Notes: a model not told the origin generated them from the sequence alone. A stretch of DNA of 64,000 nucleotides from Paracoccus sp. UBA889 (GCA_002294185.1 DBFD01000046.1:62001-126000); one strand, 5' to 3'; shown: positions 9,408 to 25,619, counted from the stretch's first letter. Translations and numbers: made by a program.

Positions 9408-11123
9408 ATGCCCGTGCCCAGCCGCCGACAGCTTTTGCGCCTTGTCCTGTCCACGACCGCGCTGGCCGGTTGCGGCATTTCGGGCGTGATCCGGCCGGGG
9501 CCGGTCACGACGCTGCCGGGGATCCCGATCGACGCCCATCTGCATCTGTTCAACGGCGCGGATGTTCCGGTTCTGGGCTGGCTGGATCAGGTCGATTTCA
9601 CCGCCGAATCCGGAGGCAGCCTGCCCGATGTCACGAAATCGCCGCTGATCCGGCTGATCGTCAGCTTCCTGGCCAGCACCACCCGCACCGCCGAAGATGA
9701 ACTGGCCGATCTGCCCGCCCGGCTGCCCACGCCCTCGACCGACAGGATGCGCGACGAGGGCGTGGATCGGCTGGCCGGGTTTCTGGCTGCCTATCGCGCC
9801 GAAACGGCCGCCGTGGCCGGGCCATCGGCGGCGATGGCACTGCTGCCGGCGACGGATCGCGAAAGGCTTGCCCAGGACGAGGCGCTGTTCGCCGACCTCG
9901 CCGCCGCCGCCGGTCTTGACGAGCCCGCAATCCCGCCGCAGCCGGTGATCGAGCAGGCGCCCCCGGCAGCGGCCCGGACCAGCCGTCCCGCGGCGGCCCC
10001 GCCCGTCGCCGGCGGCACGGCCCTGCCGGGTCTCGCGCGCCGTCAGGCACGCCAGATCGCGGAAGGGCTTTATGATCCGCGCAATCAGGCTGGCGATCCG
10101 CTGAAACAGACGCTTGCGGGAATGATGCAATGGGCCGAACTGATGACGCGCGACCGCGCACGGATCGTGGCGCAGGCGATCAATCTCTATGGCCGTCCGG
10201 GCGAGGTGCAGGTCTTTGCCAATCAGCTGCTGGATCTGGCTTACTGGCTGAAGGCACGCGAGGTGAAGCAATCCGATCCCGATGCGCTGATCCGGCTGTT
10301 CGCGGAAATCTCGGCCCGCCGCAGCGATGTGCTGATCCTGAATTTCGTGGGCTTCTGCCCGCTTCGCGCCGCGATCGAGGGCGATGTCGCCCATGAACGG
10401 GTTCGTCGCGCCGTCGCCGAACACGGCTTTGCCGGCGTGAAACTGTATCCGCCGATGGGCTTCAAGCCGCTGGAGAATGCCGGCATCGGTTTCGGCCATG
10501 CCCGCGCCCGGCCCGCCGGCGGCGGCGCGGCCCTCGATCGCGAACTGCGCCGGCTTTATGGCTGGTGCCAGGCCAATGATGTCTCGATCGCGGCCCATGC
10601 CTCGGCCAGTATGGGCGCCGGGCCGGGCACCGCAGCCTATTCCGCACCCTGGCTCTGGGCACCTGCCTTGCGCGAATTCCCCGATCTGAGGGTCAGCCTG
10701 GCGCATTTCGGCGGCTTCGGCGGTCACGGCAATCCGCAATGGGAGACCGAACTGATCGGGATGCTGGACGATTTCCCGAACCTGTTCTTCGATACTGGCT
10801 TCTGGACCGAGGCAATGGCCGGCGCCGCCACACGGCCGGCCGCGCTGGCCACGACCCGGCACCTGTTCGAGGCCGAGCCGCTGGCGGGCGAACGGATGCT
10901 ATACGGCAGCGACTGGTCGATGATCGCCCGGATGCCGGCCCATCCGGCCTATCTGGCCGGGCTCGGCAGTTTCGCGGAGGAATTGACCGGCGGCGGTGCG
11001 CCCGCCCGCGCGATCATGGGCGACAATGCACGACGCTGGCTGGGCCTGGATCGCGACGGCCTGCAAAAGGCGCGGCTGGCGCGGTTCCATGGCGACCATC
11101 CTGTCTGGCGGCGGCTGGCCTAG
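9408..11123 (+). CDS. Exported amidohydrolase-superfamily lipoprotein
   Basis: About 571 residues. The N-terminus combines a twin-arginine motif (S-R-R-Q-L-L-R), a hydrophobic stretch and a lipobox (L-A-G-C, Cys22), predicting Tat export and lipid anchoring. A metal-binding H-L-H follows at residues 44-46. After an Ala/Pro-rich linker near residues 180-215 come V-K-L-Y-P-P-M-G-F, A-A-H-A-S, L-A-H-F-G-G and G-S-D-W, as in metal-dependent amidohydrolases of the TIM-barrel type (PF04909-like). A GTG at 9369 would add 13 residues; I prefer 9408 because the signal peptide starts there. The stop shares a CTAG with the convergent glucosidase gene. The substrate is unknown. Confidence 0.72.
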   Translation: MPVPSRRQLLRLVLSTTALAGCGISGVIRPGPVTTLPGIPIDAHLHLFNGADVPVLGWLDQVDFTAESGGSLPDVTKSPLIRLIVSFLASTTRTAEDELADLPARLPTPSTDRMRDEGVDRLAGFLAAYRAETAAVAGPSAAMALLPATDRERLAQDEALFADLAAAAGLDEPAIPPQPVIEQAPPAAARTSRPAAAPPVAGGTALPGLARRQARQIAEGLYDPRNQAGDPLKQTLAGMMQWAELMTRDRARIVAQAINLYGRPGEVQVFANQLLDLAYWLKAREVKQSDPDALIRLFAEISARRSDVLILNFVGFCPLRAAIEGDVAHERVRRAVAEHGFAGVKLYPPMGFKPLENAGIGFGHARARPAGGGAALDRELRRLYGWCQANDVSIAAHASASMGAGPGTAAYSAPWLWAPALREFPDLRVSLAHFGGFGGHGNPQWETELIGMLDDFPNLFFDTGFWTEAMAGAATRPAALATTRHLFEAEPLAGERMLYGSDWSMIARMPAHPAYLAGLGSFAEELTGGGAPARAIMGDNARRWLGLDRDGLQKARLARFHGDHPVWRRLA

Positions 11124-12439
11124 CGGTCCGGTCCCAGCATTCGGCGAAAGGCGTGCCAGCTTGCCTTGGGCGTGCGCGCCATGGTCGTGTAGTCGACATG
11201 GACAAGGCCGAAACGGGGACCATAGCCGAAGGCCCATTCATAATTGTCCAGCAGCGACCAGTAGAAGAAACCGCGCAGGTTGACGCCCTGATCCATCGCC
11301 GCGCGGGCGGCGCGCAGATGATCGCCGATAAAGGCCACGCGCGGCATGTCGTCGGTCACGTCCGGCCCGGCCGCCAGCGACATGCCGTTTTCGGTGACGT
11401 AGACCGGCAGATCCCCCACATGGTCGCGCGACAGGCGGATCAGGAATTCGGTCAATCCCTCGGGACGGATTTCCCAGCCCATCTGCGTCTTGGGCAGGGG
11501 CCCGTCGCTGTCCGCGTTGTTGGGCCAGTGGCCCGGGGCGTGACCATGCAACTTGCGGGTGTAGTAATTGACGCCCAGCCAGTCCAGCGGCGCTGCGACG
11601 AGATCCATGTCCTGCTGCCAGCCCTCGGGCAGATGAGGGCCGATTCCGGCCATCGCAGCCTCGGGATAGGGCTGGCCGGTGACGGCGCGGATGAACCATT
11701 GGTTATAAATCGCGTCCTGCGTCGCGGCCGAGGCTGCGGCCTGGGCGCTGTCGTCGCGCGGCTGCGCGGTCTCGAAGTTCAGCACGATGCCCAGATTGCC
11801 CGCGCCGTCGGCCCGCAGCGCGCGGGACGCCGTGCCATGGGCCAGAAGAACGTGATGCATGGCGCGGCTGGCGGCGCGGATGTCGCGCAGGCCCGGAGCG
11901 TGGTGGCCCAGGAAATGCGACAGCCAGGCGATGCACCAGGGCTCGTTCAGGGTGGCGGTCGCGGCAAGCCGGTCACCCAGCCGGGCATGGACCAGCCGCG
12001 CATAGTCTGTGAACCAGCCGGCGACGTCGCGATTGCGCCAGCCGCCCTTGTCGGCCAGCGCGGCGGGCAGATCCCAGTGATAGAGCGTCGCGAAGGGCTG
12101 CAGGCCGCGTTCCAGCATCCCGTCCACCAGGCGATCATAGAAATCCAGCGCCTCCGGGTTGGGCGCGCGGCCATCGGGCATCACCCGCGCCCAGGATGTG
12201 GAAAAGCGATAGGCCCCGAAGCCGGCATCCCGCATCAGGTCGAGATCGGTTTGCCACAGGTGGTAGTGATCGCAGGCCCGCGCACCGCAGCTGCCGTCGA
12301 TGACGTTGCCCGGCGTCGCCGCGAAGGTGTCCCAATGCGACGGTCCGGCCCCGCCGAAGGCCGAACCCTCGATCTGATAGGCGGCGGTGGCGGCCCCGAA
12401 AAGGAAACCGGGCGGAAAGTCGGATCGCTTGGGCAGCAT
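11120..12439 (-). CDS. Family 1 glycoside hydrolase, beta-glucosidase type
   Basis: A 439-residue GH1 enzyme. The N-terminal F-P-P-G-F-L-F-G-A-A-T-A-A-Y-Q-I-E-G motif, the acid/base T-L-N-E-P-W near residue 165 and the nucleophile Y-V-T-E-N-G near residue 350 are all intact. It lacks a signal peptide, so it acts in the cytoplasm on imported beta-glucosides. Start at 12439 (M-L-P-K-R) is preceded by AGGAAGGAGA; an ATG 33 bases upstream would bypass that site. No sugar transporter is next to it. Confidence 0.93.
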   Translation of the reverse strand: MLPKRSDFPPGFLFGAATAAYQIEGSAFGGAGPSHWDTFAATPGNVIDGSCGARACDHYHLWQTDLDLMRDAGFGAYRFSTSWARVMPDGRAPNPEALDFYDRLVDGMLERGLQPFATLYHWDLPAALADKGGWRNRDVAGWFTDYARLVHARLGDRLAATATLNEPWCIAWLSHFLGHHAPGLRDIRAASRAMHHVLLAHGTASRALRADGAGNLGIVLNFETAQPRDDSAQAAASAATQDAIYNQWFIRAVTGQPYPEAAMAGIGPHLPEGWQQDMDLVAAPLDWLGVNYYTRKLHGHAPGHWPNNADSDGPLPKTQMGWEIRPEGLTEFLIRLSRDHVGDLPVYVTENGMSLAAGPDVTDDMPRVAFIGDHLRAARAAMDQGVNLRGFFYWSLLDNYEWAFGYGPRFGLVHVDYTTMARTPKASWHAFRRMLGPDR

Positions 12440-12569
12440 CGGATGTCTCCTTCCTGATCCCGGCTTTGCCATGTCGCGGCGCCGGCGAAAAGAGGGGTCA
12501 GGCGGCCCGATTGCGTGCAGGCGGTCCTGCGGCCCCGGAAGATGAGAACCGGTTGCACCTGAATCCGCG

Positions 12570-13013
12570 ATGCGGCATCAACGGAAGATGGGCGATCGGC
12601 GCGCGAGACAACTGGAAGCCGCTTTGCGCGACGCGGGCATCAGGGTGACACGGCAGCGCGCCGCCCTGCTGCGCGTGCTGGCGGCCAGCCAGGATCATCC
12701 GGACGCGGCCGAATTGCACCGGCGCGCCGCGGCGGCCGGGGTTTCGGTGTCGCTGGCGACGGTCTATCGGACGCTGAACGGTTTGCAGGCGCAGGGCGTG
12801 ATCGAGAAGCTGGAATTCCAAGATCAGCCGGCGCGGTGGGAGGCCGCCGACCTGCGCCACCACCATCACATGATCGATGTCGAGACCGGGGCCGTGACCG
12901 AATTCACCAGCGACCGGATCGAGCGGTTGCAGGCCGAGATCGCGGCCGAGATGGGATATGACATCGTGCATCACCGGCTGGAACTCTATGTGCGGCGCAG
13001 GGGTGCGGTCTAG
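12570..13013 (+). CDS. Fur-family metalloregulator (Fur/Mur-like)
   Basis: The 147-residue protein has the Fur winged helix, with R-V-T-R-Q-R-A-A-L-L and the recognition helix S-L-A-T-V-Y-R-T-L-N, then H-H-H-H at residues 97-100 followed by M-I-D-V-E-T-G and a C-terminal dimerisation part. There is no cysteine, so it lacks the zinc CxxC sites of enterobacterial Fur; this matches alphaproteobacterial Fur/Mur, which senses Mn or Fe. The regulated metal cannot be read from the sequence. The start is uncertain: an ATG at 12588 is also possible. Iron or manganese transport genes are not in the window. Confidence 0.82.
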   Translation: MRHQRKMGDRRARQLEAALRDAGIRVTRQRAALLRVLAASQDHPDAAELHRRAAAAGVSVSLATVYRTLNGLQAQGVIEKLEFQDQPARWEAADLRHHHHMIDVETGAVTEFTSDRIERLQAEIAAEMGYDIVHHRLELYVRRRGAV

Positions 13014-13068
13014 TCGGGCAGGCGCGCGTGCGCCGCGACCGGGCGGGACAACCGGAAAGAAAACGAGG

Positions 13069-13437
13069 ATGCAGGTTTTCGACAGGATCATCGTCGATCG
13101 CGGGTCGCGATACGCGGTCTCGGGGGGGCGGGCGGCCAGCCGGGCCGAGGTCCGGGCGCTGCTGGCCGGTCTGAAACGGCAGAAGAAATTTGCGAAGGCC
13201 ACCCATAACACCTGGGCCGCGATCCTGGATGGCGAACCGGTAAAGGACGACGATGGCGAGGCGGGCGCGGGGGCGCTGATCCTGCAGATGCTGGACCGGG
13301 CCGGGCTGGAAAACCATGTCGTGGTGGTTACGCGCTGGTATGGCGGCAAGCAACTGGGCGGCGACAGGTTTCGCCATGTCGCGGATGCGGTTCGGCTCTA
13401 TCTGCGCGAAACGGGACTGGGCGATCCGCAAGCCTGA
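13069..13437 (+). CDS. IMPACT (UPF0029/YigZ N-terminal) family protein
   Basis: A 122-residue protein consisting of only the IMPACT domain: A-x-H-N-T-W-A-A-I-L in the middle, D-D-D-G-E-A-G-A-G as the conserved acidic-glycine turn, and V-V-T-R-W-Y-G-G-K-Q-L-G-G-D-R. YigZ proteins are about 200 residues with a second domain, absent here. The molecular role is unclear; eukaryotic IMPACT regulates translation through GCN1. The ATG at 13069 was chosen over upstream in-frame starts because the preceding residues are unlike the family and AACGAGG precedes it. It follows the Fur gene by 55 bases. Confidence 0.8.
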   Translation: MQVFDRIIVDRGSRYAVSGGRAASRAEVRALLAGLKRQKKFAKATHNTWAAILDGEPVKDDDGEAGAGALILQMLDRAGLENHVVVVTRWYGGKQLGGDRFRHVADAVRLYLRETGLGDPQA

Positions 13438-13532
13438 GACAAGGCCTGAGGCGGGACCGAAGGGTTCACCTTGCGGGATGCTTCGGCTTCGGCCCCGGCC
13501 GATGGTCGCGGGCAGGCGCGCGGCAGAGCCGG

Positions 13533-13561
13533 AAGAACCGCCGCGGGTTTCCCCGCGGCGG
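13533..13561 (-). terminator. Possible terminator between convergent genes
   Basis: A perfect 10-bp GC stem with a four-base loop. On the minus strand it is followed only by TTCTT, so the U-tract is weak. It lies 30 bases past the TRAP protein stop and may act for the convergent IMPACT gene too. Confidence 0.45.
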
Positions 13562-13590
13562 CGCCGTTCAGTCGCGATCCGAGGGCGGGA

Positions 13591-16963
<3,373 letters not shown>

Positions 16964-16984
16964 CCGGCCCGTCCCCTCGCACTC

Positions 16985-17041
16985 TTTCAAAATACCTTGG
17001 GGGGAATCCTCTGCAAGAGGATGGGGGGCAACGCCCCCCCG
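16985..17041 (-). repeat. Intergenic double-hairpin element with AAATACC-GGGGG core
   Basis: Two adjacent perfect 7-bp inverted repeats (17006-17022 with loop GCA, 17023-17039 with loop AAC) follow the sequence AAAATACCTTGGGGGG. The element lies just past the selO stop, where it can act as a terminator or mRNA end. A related CAAATACCCCGGGGG block occurs at about 51182-51197. Confidence 0.5.
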
Positions 17042-17047
17042 CCGCCA

Positions 17048-20685
<3,638 letters not shown>

Positions 20686-20686
<1 letters not shown>

Positions 20687-20985
20687 TGACGGACCCGACC
20701 GCCGCCCGACGCGCGCATCTGGAGATCACCTATTGCACCGGCTGCAACTGGCTGCTTCGGGCGGGCTGGTACGCGCAGGAATGTCTGTCGACCTTCGGCC
20801 CTGATTTGCAGGTCACGATCATTCCCGACGACAGTGGTGGTGTCTTCCGCATCACGCTGGACGGCGGCGACATCTGGGAGCGTAGGCGCGATGGCGGATT
20901 TCCCGACATCCGGACCCTGAAACAGGCGATCCGCGACCGGATCGACCCCGGCCGCGCATTGGGACACCTGGACCGGCCGACCTGA
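20686..20985 (+). CDS. Rdx-domain (SelW/SelT-like) thioredoxin-fold protein
   Basis: A 99-residue protein with I-T-Y-C-T-G-C-N-W at residues 14-22, giving the redox pair Cys17-Cys20, and G-G-V-F-R-I-T-L-D-G further on, as in the Rdx family (PF10262). In selenoproteins of this family the second cysteine is selenocysteine. The family is thought to act in thiol redox, but the partner is unknown. It starts inside the proB stop (TGATG) and is probably translated from the obgE-proB message. Confidence 0.82.
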
Positions 20986-21009
20986 GCCGGGTGCCGGCCG
21001 GGGCCGGGC

Positions 21010-21924
21010 TCAGGCGATGCGGCTTTTCGCCCGGCGCGGGCGCACGACCGCCCCGCCGCCCCGCGCCAGCCGTGCCGCATCCTCGCCCGGCGGCGGCAGC
21101 GACAGCGCCGCGTCGCGCAGGATCGCGATGGCCTCGTCGCTGCCCCTGGGCAGCGTGGCCGGATCGATCGGCGCGCCGACGGTGATGCGATAGCTCTGGC
21201 GCGCCTTGTTCAGCACCTCGTTGAACAGGGTCACGTCGCGCAGCGTCGGATGGATCGCGTCCAGCAGGTAGAACAGGACCGAATTGCGGGCGCGGATGCG
21301 AAGCGGGATGACCGGAACGCCGAACTTGCGCGCGATCATCGCGGCGCTGGCCATCCAGGGGCGTTCGTGCAGGGTCAGGCCCTGCCGCTTGGCCAGTCGG
21401 CCCGAAGGGAAGATCAGCCCGATCCGGCCCGCGCCAAGCGCATCGCGCGTGTAATCCATCGTGGCCTTGGTCTTGGCGTGGCTGCGCTTTTCCTGGCGCC
21501 ATTCCACCCCCGCGATCAGATCCTCGACCTGGGGCATGACCCGGATCATGTCGTGATTGGCATAGATGAAAAGATCGTCTCGCAGCGATTGCAGGACCGC
21601 GTGCATGACAATTCCGTCGGCGATGCCGGTGGGATGGTTCGACACGATCAGCGCGGGACCGCTGGCCGGCAGATTTTCCATCCCCGAGACACGAACGTCG
21701 CGGACGATCAGGTCGGTCATCCGGCGCATGATCTCGGGCGTGGGCAGATCGCGCAGTTCGGCCGCCAGCCGGATCGTGCGCGGATAGCGCAGAAGCCGCA
21801 TCATCACCCGCCGGGCGATGCGGTGGTGCGCCTTTCCCGAATAGAGCCACGGTGCCCGCTCGGCAATCAGCGGATCGAGTCGGGCCTGCATATCGGCCCT
21901 GGCATCGGCGGACGATTCATTCAT
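21010..21924 (-). CDS. PlsC-type lysophospholipid acyltransferase
   Basis: About 304 residues. The acyltransferase motif N-H-P-T-G-I-A-D (HX4D) lies near residue 100, followed by I-F-P-S-G-R as motif III and V-P-V-I-P-L as motif IV. These membrane-associated enzymes acylate lysophosphatidate or related lipids such as ornithine lipid precursors. Two nearby ATGs (21933 and 21924) are possible; I use the second. Its start lies 42 bases from the pepN stop, on the same strand, so the two may be co-transcribed. Confidence 0.82.
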   Translation of the reverse strand: MNESSADARADMQARLDPLIAERAPWLYSGKAHHRIARRVMMRLLRYPRTIRLAAELRDLPTPEIMRRMTDLIVRDVRVSGMENLPASGPALIVSNHPTGIADGIVMHAVLQSLRDDLFIYANHDMIRVMPQVEDLIAGVEWRQEKRSHAKTKATMDYTRDALGAGRIGLIFPSGRLAKRQGLTLHERPWMASAAMIARKFGVPVIPLRIRARNSVLFYLLDAIHPTLRDVTLFNEVLNKARQSYRITVGAPIDPATLPRGSDEAIAILRDAALSLPPPGEDAARLARGGGAVVRPRRAKSRIA

Positions 21925-21966
21925 TTGCACCATTCTGCCCCGCCACAAGAGCCGCCACAAGCGCCC

Positions 21967-24552
21967 TCAGGCTCCGGCGGCGATCATCCGCGAAACCATC
22001 TCGCGCAGGTTGCGGCTGATCCCTTCCATCGCGGCGATCCGCTGCAATGCCGCCAGCGCCCGGGCGCGGCGGGTGGCGTCATACCGGGGCCAGGTCTCGA
22101 ACGCGGTGGACATCCGGGCGGCGATCTGGGGATTGGCGCGATCCATCCGCATCAGCCAGTCGGCGGTGAAATCATAGCCCGATCCGTCCGCCGCGTGGAA
22201 ACCCGCGTGGTTGCCCGCAAGCCCGCCCAGCAGCGCACGAAAGCGGTTGGGGTTCTTCCAGTCGAAATCCTGGCGTTCGGACAGGCTGCGGGCGGTCGCG
22301 ACCGCCTCGGCGGGCGGCGCGGCCATGACCTGGACCGAGAACCACTTGTCCATCACCAGCCGGTTGTCGCCGAATTCGTCCTCCAGCGCCGAAAGCGCGG
22401 ATGCCGCCCGGCCGCGCCGGATCAGACAGATCAGCGCTGCCATCCGCTCGGTCATGTTGCCGGCGCTGCCGAACAGCACGCTGGCCCGGTCGCCGCCGTC
22501 GATGCGGTTCAGCAGCCCGAGCGCCGCGATCCTGAGCGAGCGGCGCCTGGCCGCCGCCGCATCGGGCGAGTAGGGGCCATCGACCCGCATCCGGTCATGG
22601 ATCGCCGCCAGCAGATCGCCATGGGCCTCGGCCACGCGGCGGGCAAGACCCTCGCGTGCGGCATGGATCGCATCCGGGTCCGGCGTCACGCCCTGGGCTG
22701 TCAGGCGGGTGGCGACATCCTCGTCTCCGGGCAGGGTCAGGCACAGGGCGCGAAAGGCCGGATCGGCGCTGTCGTCGCCCGCCAGCCGGCCGATCGCATC
22801 GACGAAATCGGCCCCCGCCTCGCGCCCCTGCGACAGGGCGGTCAGCGCCGACAGGGCCAGATCGCGACCGGCCTCCCAGCGGGCGAAGGGATCGGTGTCG
22901 TGGGCCAGCAGGAAGGCGCGGGTGGCGTCGTCCAGCGGTCGATCCAGCATCACCGGCGCCGAGAAGCCGCGCAGCGCCGAGACGACCGGCCGCGCGCCCA
23001 GCCCGTCGAAATCGAAACTTTGCCGCGCCTCGGTCATCTCCAGCATCCGGGTCGGCAGAACCTCGTCGCCATTGCGACCGATCAGCCCGACCGCGATGGG
23101 AATGACACGGGCGGGCTTGTCGGCCTGGCCGGGCGTGGGCGGCGTGTCCTGCGTGAAGGTCAGGGTCAGACGATTGGCATCGGCGTCCCAATCCTCGGCC
23201 ATGGTCAGGCGCGGCGTGCCGGCATCGGTATACCAATGCTTGAACTGCGCCAGGTCGCGGCCCGTCGCATCCTCGAAGACCTTCAGCCAGTCCTCGATCG
23301 TCGCCGCCTGGCCGTCATGGCGGTCGAAATACAGATCCAGCGCCCTGGCATAGCCGTCGTCGCCGACCAGACGCTTCAACATGCCGATCACCTCGGCGCC
23401 CTTTTCATAGACGGTCGCGGTGTAGAAATTGTTGATTTCCTCATAGTGATCGGGCCGCGGCGGATGGGCCAGCGGACCCTGATCCTCGCGGAACTGGCGG
23501 GCGCGCAGGGCGCGCACGTCCTCGATCCGCTTGACCGGCGCGCTGCGCATGTCGCTGGTGAACTGCTGGTCGCGAAAGACCGTCAGACCCTCCTTGAGGC
23601 AAAGCTGGAACCAGTCGCGGCAAGTGATGCGGTTGCCGGTCCAGTTGTGGAAATATTCATGCGCGATCACCGCCTCGATACGTTCGTAATCGGCGTCGGT
23701 CGCGGTCTCCGGGCTGGCCAGGACCAGCTTCGAGTTGAAGATGTTCAGGCCCTTGTTTTCCATCGCGCCCATGTTGAAATCATCGACGGCGACGATGTTG
23801 AACACGTCCAGATCGTATTCGCGGCCATAGACCTGTTCGTCCCATCTCATTGATTTGATAAGCGATTCCATGGCAAAGCCCGCGCGGTCCTGGTCGCCCG
23901 GACGGACCCAGACATTCAGCGCCACCTCGCGGCCCGAACACGTCGTGAAACGGTCGGAGACCGCGACCAGTTTGCCCGCGACCAGCGCGAACAGATAGCT
24001 GGGCTTGGGCCAGGGATCGTGCCATTCGGCCATTCCGTCACGGTTTTCGACAGGATTGCCGTTCGACAGAAGCACCGGCATGTCCGAACGGATGCTGACC
24101 CGAAATGTCGCCATCACGTCGGGCCGGTCGGGATAGAAGGTGATGTGGCGGAATCCTTCGGCCTCGCACTGGGTGCAATACATGCCGCCCGACATGTACA
24201 ATCCCTCGAACGCGGTATTGGCGGCAGGATCGATGCTGACCTCGGTGCTCAGCGTGAAGGCGGTCCGGGGCAGGGCGGCGGCGGCGATGCGCAGGGTCTC
24301 ATCGTCGCGGCTGACATGGACGGGGTCGGGTTCGGTCCCGTCGATTCTGAGCGAGCGAAGCGCAACCTCCTTGCCACCGTCCAGCACCAGATCCTCGACC
24401 TTCGAGACATCGCGCGGGGTCAGCGAAAGATCGGCGCGCACCAGCGTCGCGTGCGGGCCGAGTTCGAAATCCAGCCGGGTTTCGGACAGCAGGAAGGGAA
24501 ACGGCCGGTAGTCGGCAAGAAATTGCGTCGTCTGCTGAGGCTGCCGTGTCAT
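21967..24552 (-). CDS. pepN: Aminopeptidase N (M1 family)
   Basis: An 861-residue M1 metallopeptidase, the normal PepN length. The exopeptidase motif F-N-M-G-A-M-E-N, the zinc motif H-E-Y-F-H-N-W-T-G-N-R and the downstream ligand K-E-G-L-T-V-F-R-D are intact, followed by the C-terminal alpha-helical PepN domain. It removes N-terminal residues from peptides in the cytoplasm. It runs divergently from the Ala-rich membrane protein; the 185-base gap between them should hold both promoters. Confidence 0.96.
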   Translation of the reverse strand: MTRQPQQTTQFLADYRPFPFLLSETRLDFELGPHATLVRADLSLTPRDVSKVEDLVLDGGKEVALRSLRIDGTEPDPVHVSRDDETLRIAAAALPRTAFTLSTEVSIDPAANTAFEGLYMSGGMYCTQCEAEGFRHITFYPDRPDVMATFRVSIRSDMPVLLSNGNPVENRDGMAEWHDPWPKPSYLFALVAGKLVAVSDRFTTCSGREVALNVWVRPGDQDRAGFAMESLIKSMRWDEQVYGREYDLDVFNIVAVDDFNMGAMENKGLNIFNSKLVLASPETATDADYERIEAVIAHEYFHNWTGNRITCRDWFQLCLKEGLTVFRDQQFTSDMRSAPVKRIEDVRALRARQFREDQGPLAHPPRPDHYEEINNFYTATVYEKGAEVIGMLKRLVGDDGYARALDLYFDRHDGQAATIEDWLKVFEDATGRDLAQFKHWYTDAGTPRLTMAEDWDADANRLTLTFTQDTPPTPGQADKPARVIPIAVGLIGRNGDEVLPTRMLEMTEARQSFDFDGLGARPVVSALRGFSAPVMLDRPLDDATRAFLLAHDTDPFARWEAGRDLALSALTALSQGREAGADFVDAIGRLAGDDSADPAFRALCLTLPGDEDVATRLTAQGVTPDPDAIHAAREGLARRVAEAHGDLLAAIHDRMRVDGPYSPDAAAARRRSLRIAALGLLNRIDGGDRASVLFGSAGNMTERMAALICLIRRGRAASALSALEDEFGDNRLVMDKWFSVQVMAAPPAEAVATARSLSERQDFDWKNPNRFRALLGGLAGNHAGFHAADGSGYDFTADWLMRMDRANPQIAARMSTAFETWPRYDATRRARALAALQRIAAMEGISRNLREMVSRMIAAGA

Positions 24553-24737
24553 CGCGTGCTCCGGTCAAAAAAACCTGTCGGTTCAGGGGGAACCTGATCT
24601 TTCCACTGGTGTTATTCGCCTGAGGGCCCGGTCGCAAGCCGGCATCCCGCTGGGGCCCGATTGACAGCGTCGCGGGCAGAAGACAGAGAAAGGGGCGCTA
24701 AGCGCGCGTCTTGTCAGCACAAATTGGAGGGCAGCAC

Positions 24738-25451
24738 ATGACCTATGACCCGAATGACCCGAAGCGCACCGATCCCGTCGATCGCGACCCTGCCGCGCCC
24801 AAGGAAACCTATGTCGAGCCGGTCGAGCGCCGGTCCTCGGCACTGCCGCTGATCATCGGTGTTCTTCTGGCGCTGGCCTTGGCCTATTTCGTGCTGCAAC
24901 GGTTCATGACCGATGACACCGTGGCGGTCGAAGGCGACACCACGACCGTGACCACGACAACCGATGTTCCCGCGGCCGATACCACCACGGCGACCGATCC
25001 GGTCGCGGCGCCGGCAGACCAGACGGCGGGCACCGAGACGCAATCGGCAGCCGACAACGCCGCCGCCGATGCCGAGGCGGCTGCGAACGAGGCCGCCACT
25101 GCCGCCGAGAACGCTGCCAGCGACGCTGCGACCGCGGCTGAAAATGCAGCAAGCGATGCGGCCACTGCGGCCGAGAACGCGGCCCAGGCGACCGGCGACA
25201 GCGTGGGGCAGGCGGTCCAGTCCGCCGCCGATGCGGCCCAGAACGCAGCCGATTCGGCGGCCGAGGCGGCGTCGGATGCGGCCAATGCAGTCGATGAGGC
25301 GGTCACCGATCAACCGGCCACGACCCAGCCTTCGACCACGACCACTCCCGCCCCCGAGACCGGCACCGCCACGGACGGGTCGGCCGGCACCTCGGGCACG
25401 CAGGGCAGCGCCGGAGCGGACAGCACGACCCAGACCGCGCCGGCGAACTGA
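24738..25451 (+). CDS. Membrane-anchored Ala/Thr-rich repeat protein of unknown function
   Basis: A 237-residue protein with a short cytoplasmic N-terminus rich in Asp and Pro, one transmembrane helix at about residues 36-53, then a low-complexity outer segment. Residues 119-150 hold three near-perfect copies of the 11-residue unit [11 protein letters not shown]. The tail is Thr/Ser/Gly-rich. Heptad-like Ala/Glu/Asn patterns suggest a helical stalk or coiled coil crossing the periplasm. A GGAGG site precedes the ATG at 24738. A strong terminator follows. I do not recognise a family. Confidence 0.7.
   Translation: MTYDPNDPKRTDPVDRDPAAPKETYVEPVERRSSALPLIIGVLLALALAYFVLQRFMTDDTVAVEGDTTTVTTTTDVPAADTTTATDPVAAPADQTAGTETQSAADNAAADAEAAANEAATAAENAASDAATAAENAASDAATAAENAAQATGDSVGQAVQSAADAAQNAADSAAEAASDAANAVDEAVTDQPATTQPSTTTTPAPETGTATDGSAGTSGTQGSAGADSTTQTAPAN
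25092..25184 (+). repeat. 33-base coding tandem repeats
   Basis: Three in-frame copies encode the 11-residue unit in the Ala-rich protein. Protein identity is higher than DNA identity: synonymous positions differ between copies, which suggests older duplication under selection for the helix. Confidence 0.65.
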
Positions 25452-25484
25452 CCCTCGCGGGCAGTTCAAGGAAAAGCGATGGAA

Positions 25485-25516
25485 TGCCGCGCGGACGGGT
25501 GCCGCGCGGCATTTTT
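25485..25516 (+). terminator. Rho-independent terminator after the Ala-rich protein gene
   Basis: A perfect 10-bp stem (TGCCGCGCGG with its complement), seven-base loop and five T residues. It lies 33 bases after the stop and isolates the gene from pntA. Confidence 0.9.
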
Positions 25517-25589
25517 CGTGGCGACCGACCCGCAGTTTGTCCGCGTCAGGCGAGAGGTGCCGCGGAATGGCTGGGCCGCAACCACGGTC

Positions 25590-25619
25590 TTGTGAAAGAT
25601 TGTTGCGCAATGCTATGGG
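25590..25619 (+). promoter_or_regulatory. Possible sigma70 promoter for pntAB
   Basis: TTGTGA and TATGGG are separated by 18 bases, with a TG two bases before the -10 (extended -10 form). The predicted transcript starts about 38 bases before the pntA ATG. This is a weak match to consensus. Confidence 0.3.

Noticed and set aside
25092..25184. CRISPR-like spacing of repeats
   Set aside because: The 33-base units are contiguous, in frame and coding; there are no spacers or cas genes.
24714..25610. Long Arg/Gly-rich open frame antisense to the Ala-rich membrane protein
   Set aside because: It is a composition shadow of GCN-rich codons, with no ribosome site or family motif; the plus-strand gene has a ribosome site, a membrane helix and a terminator.
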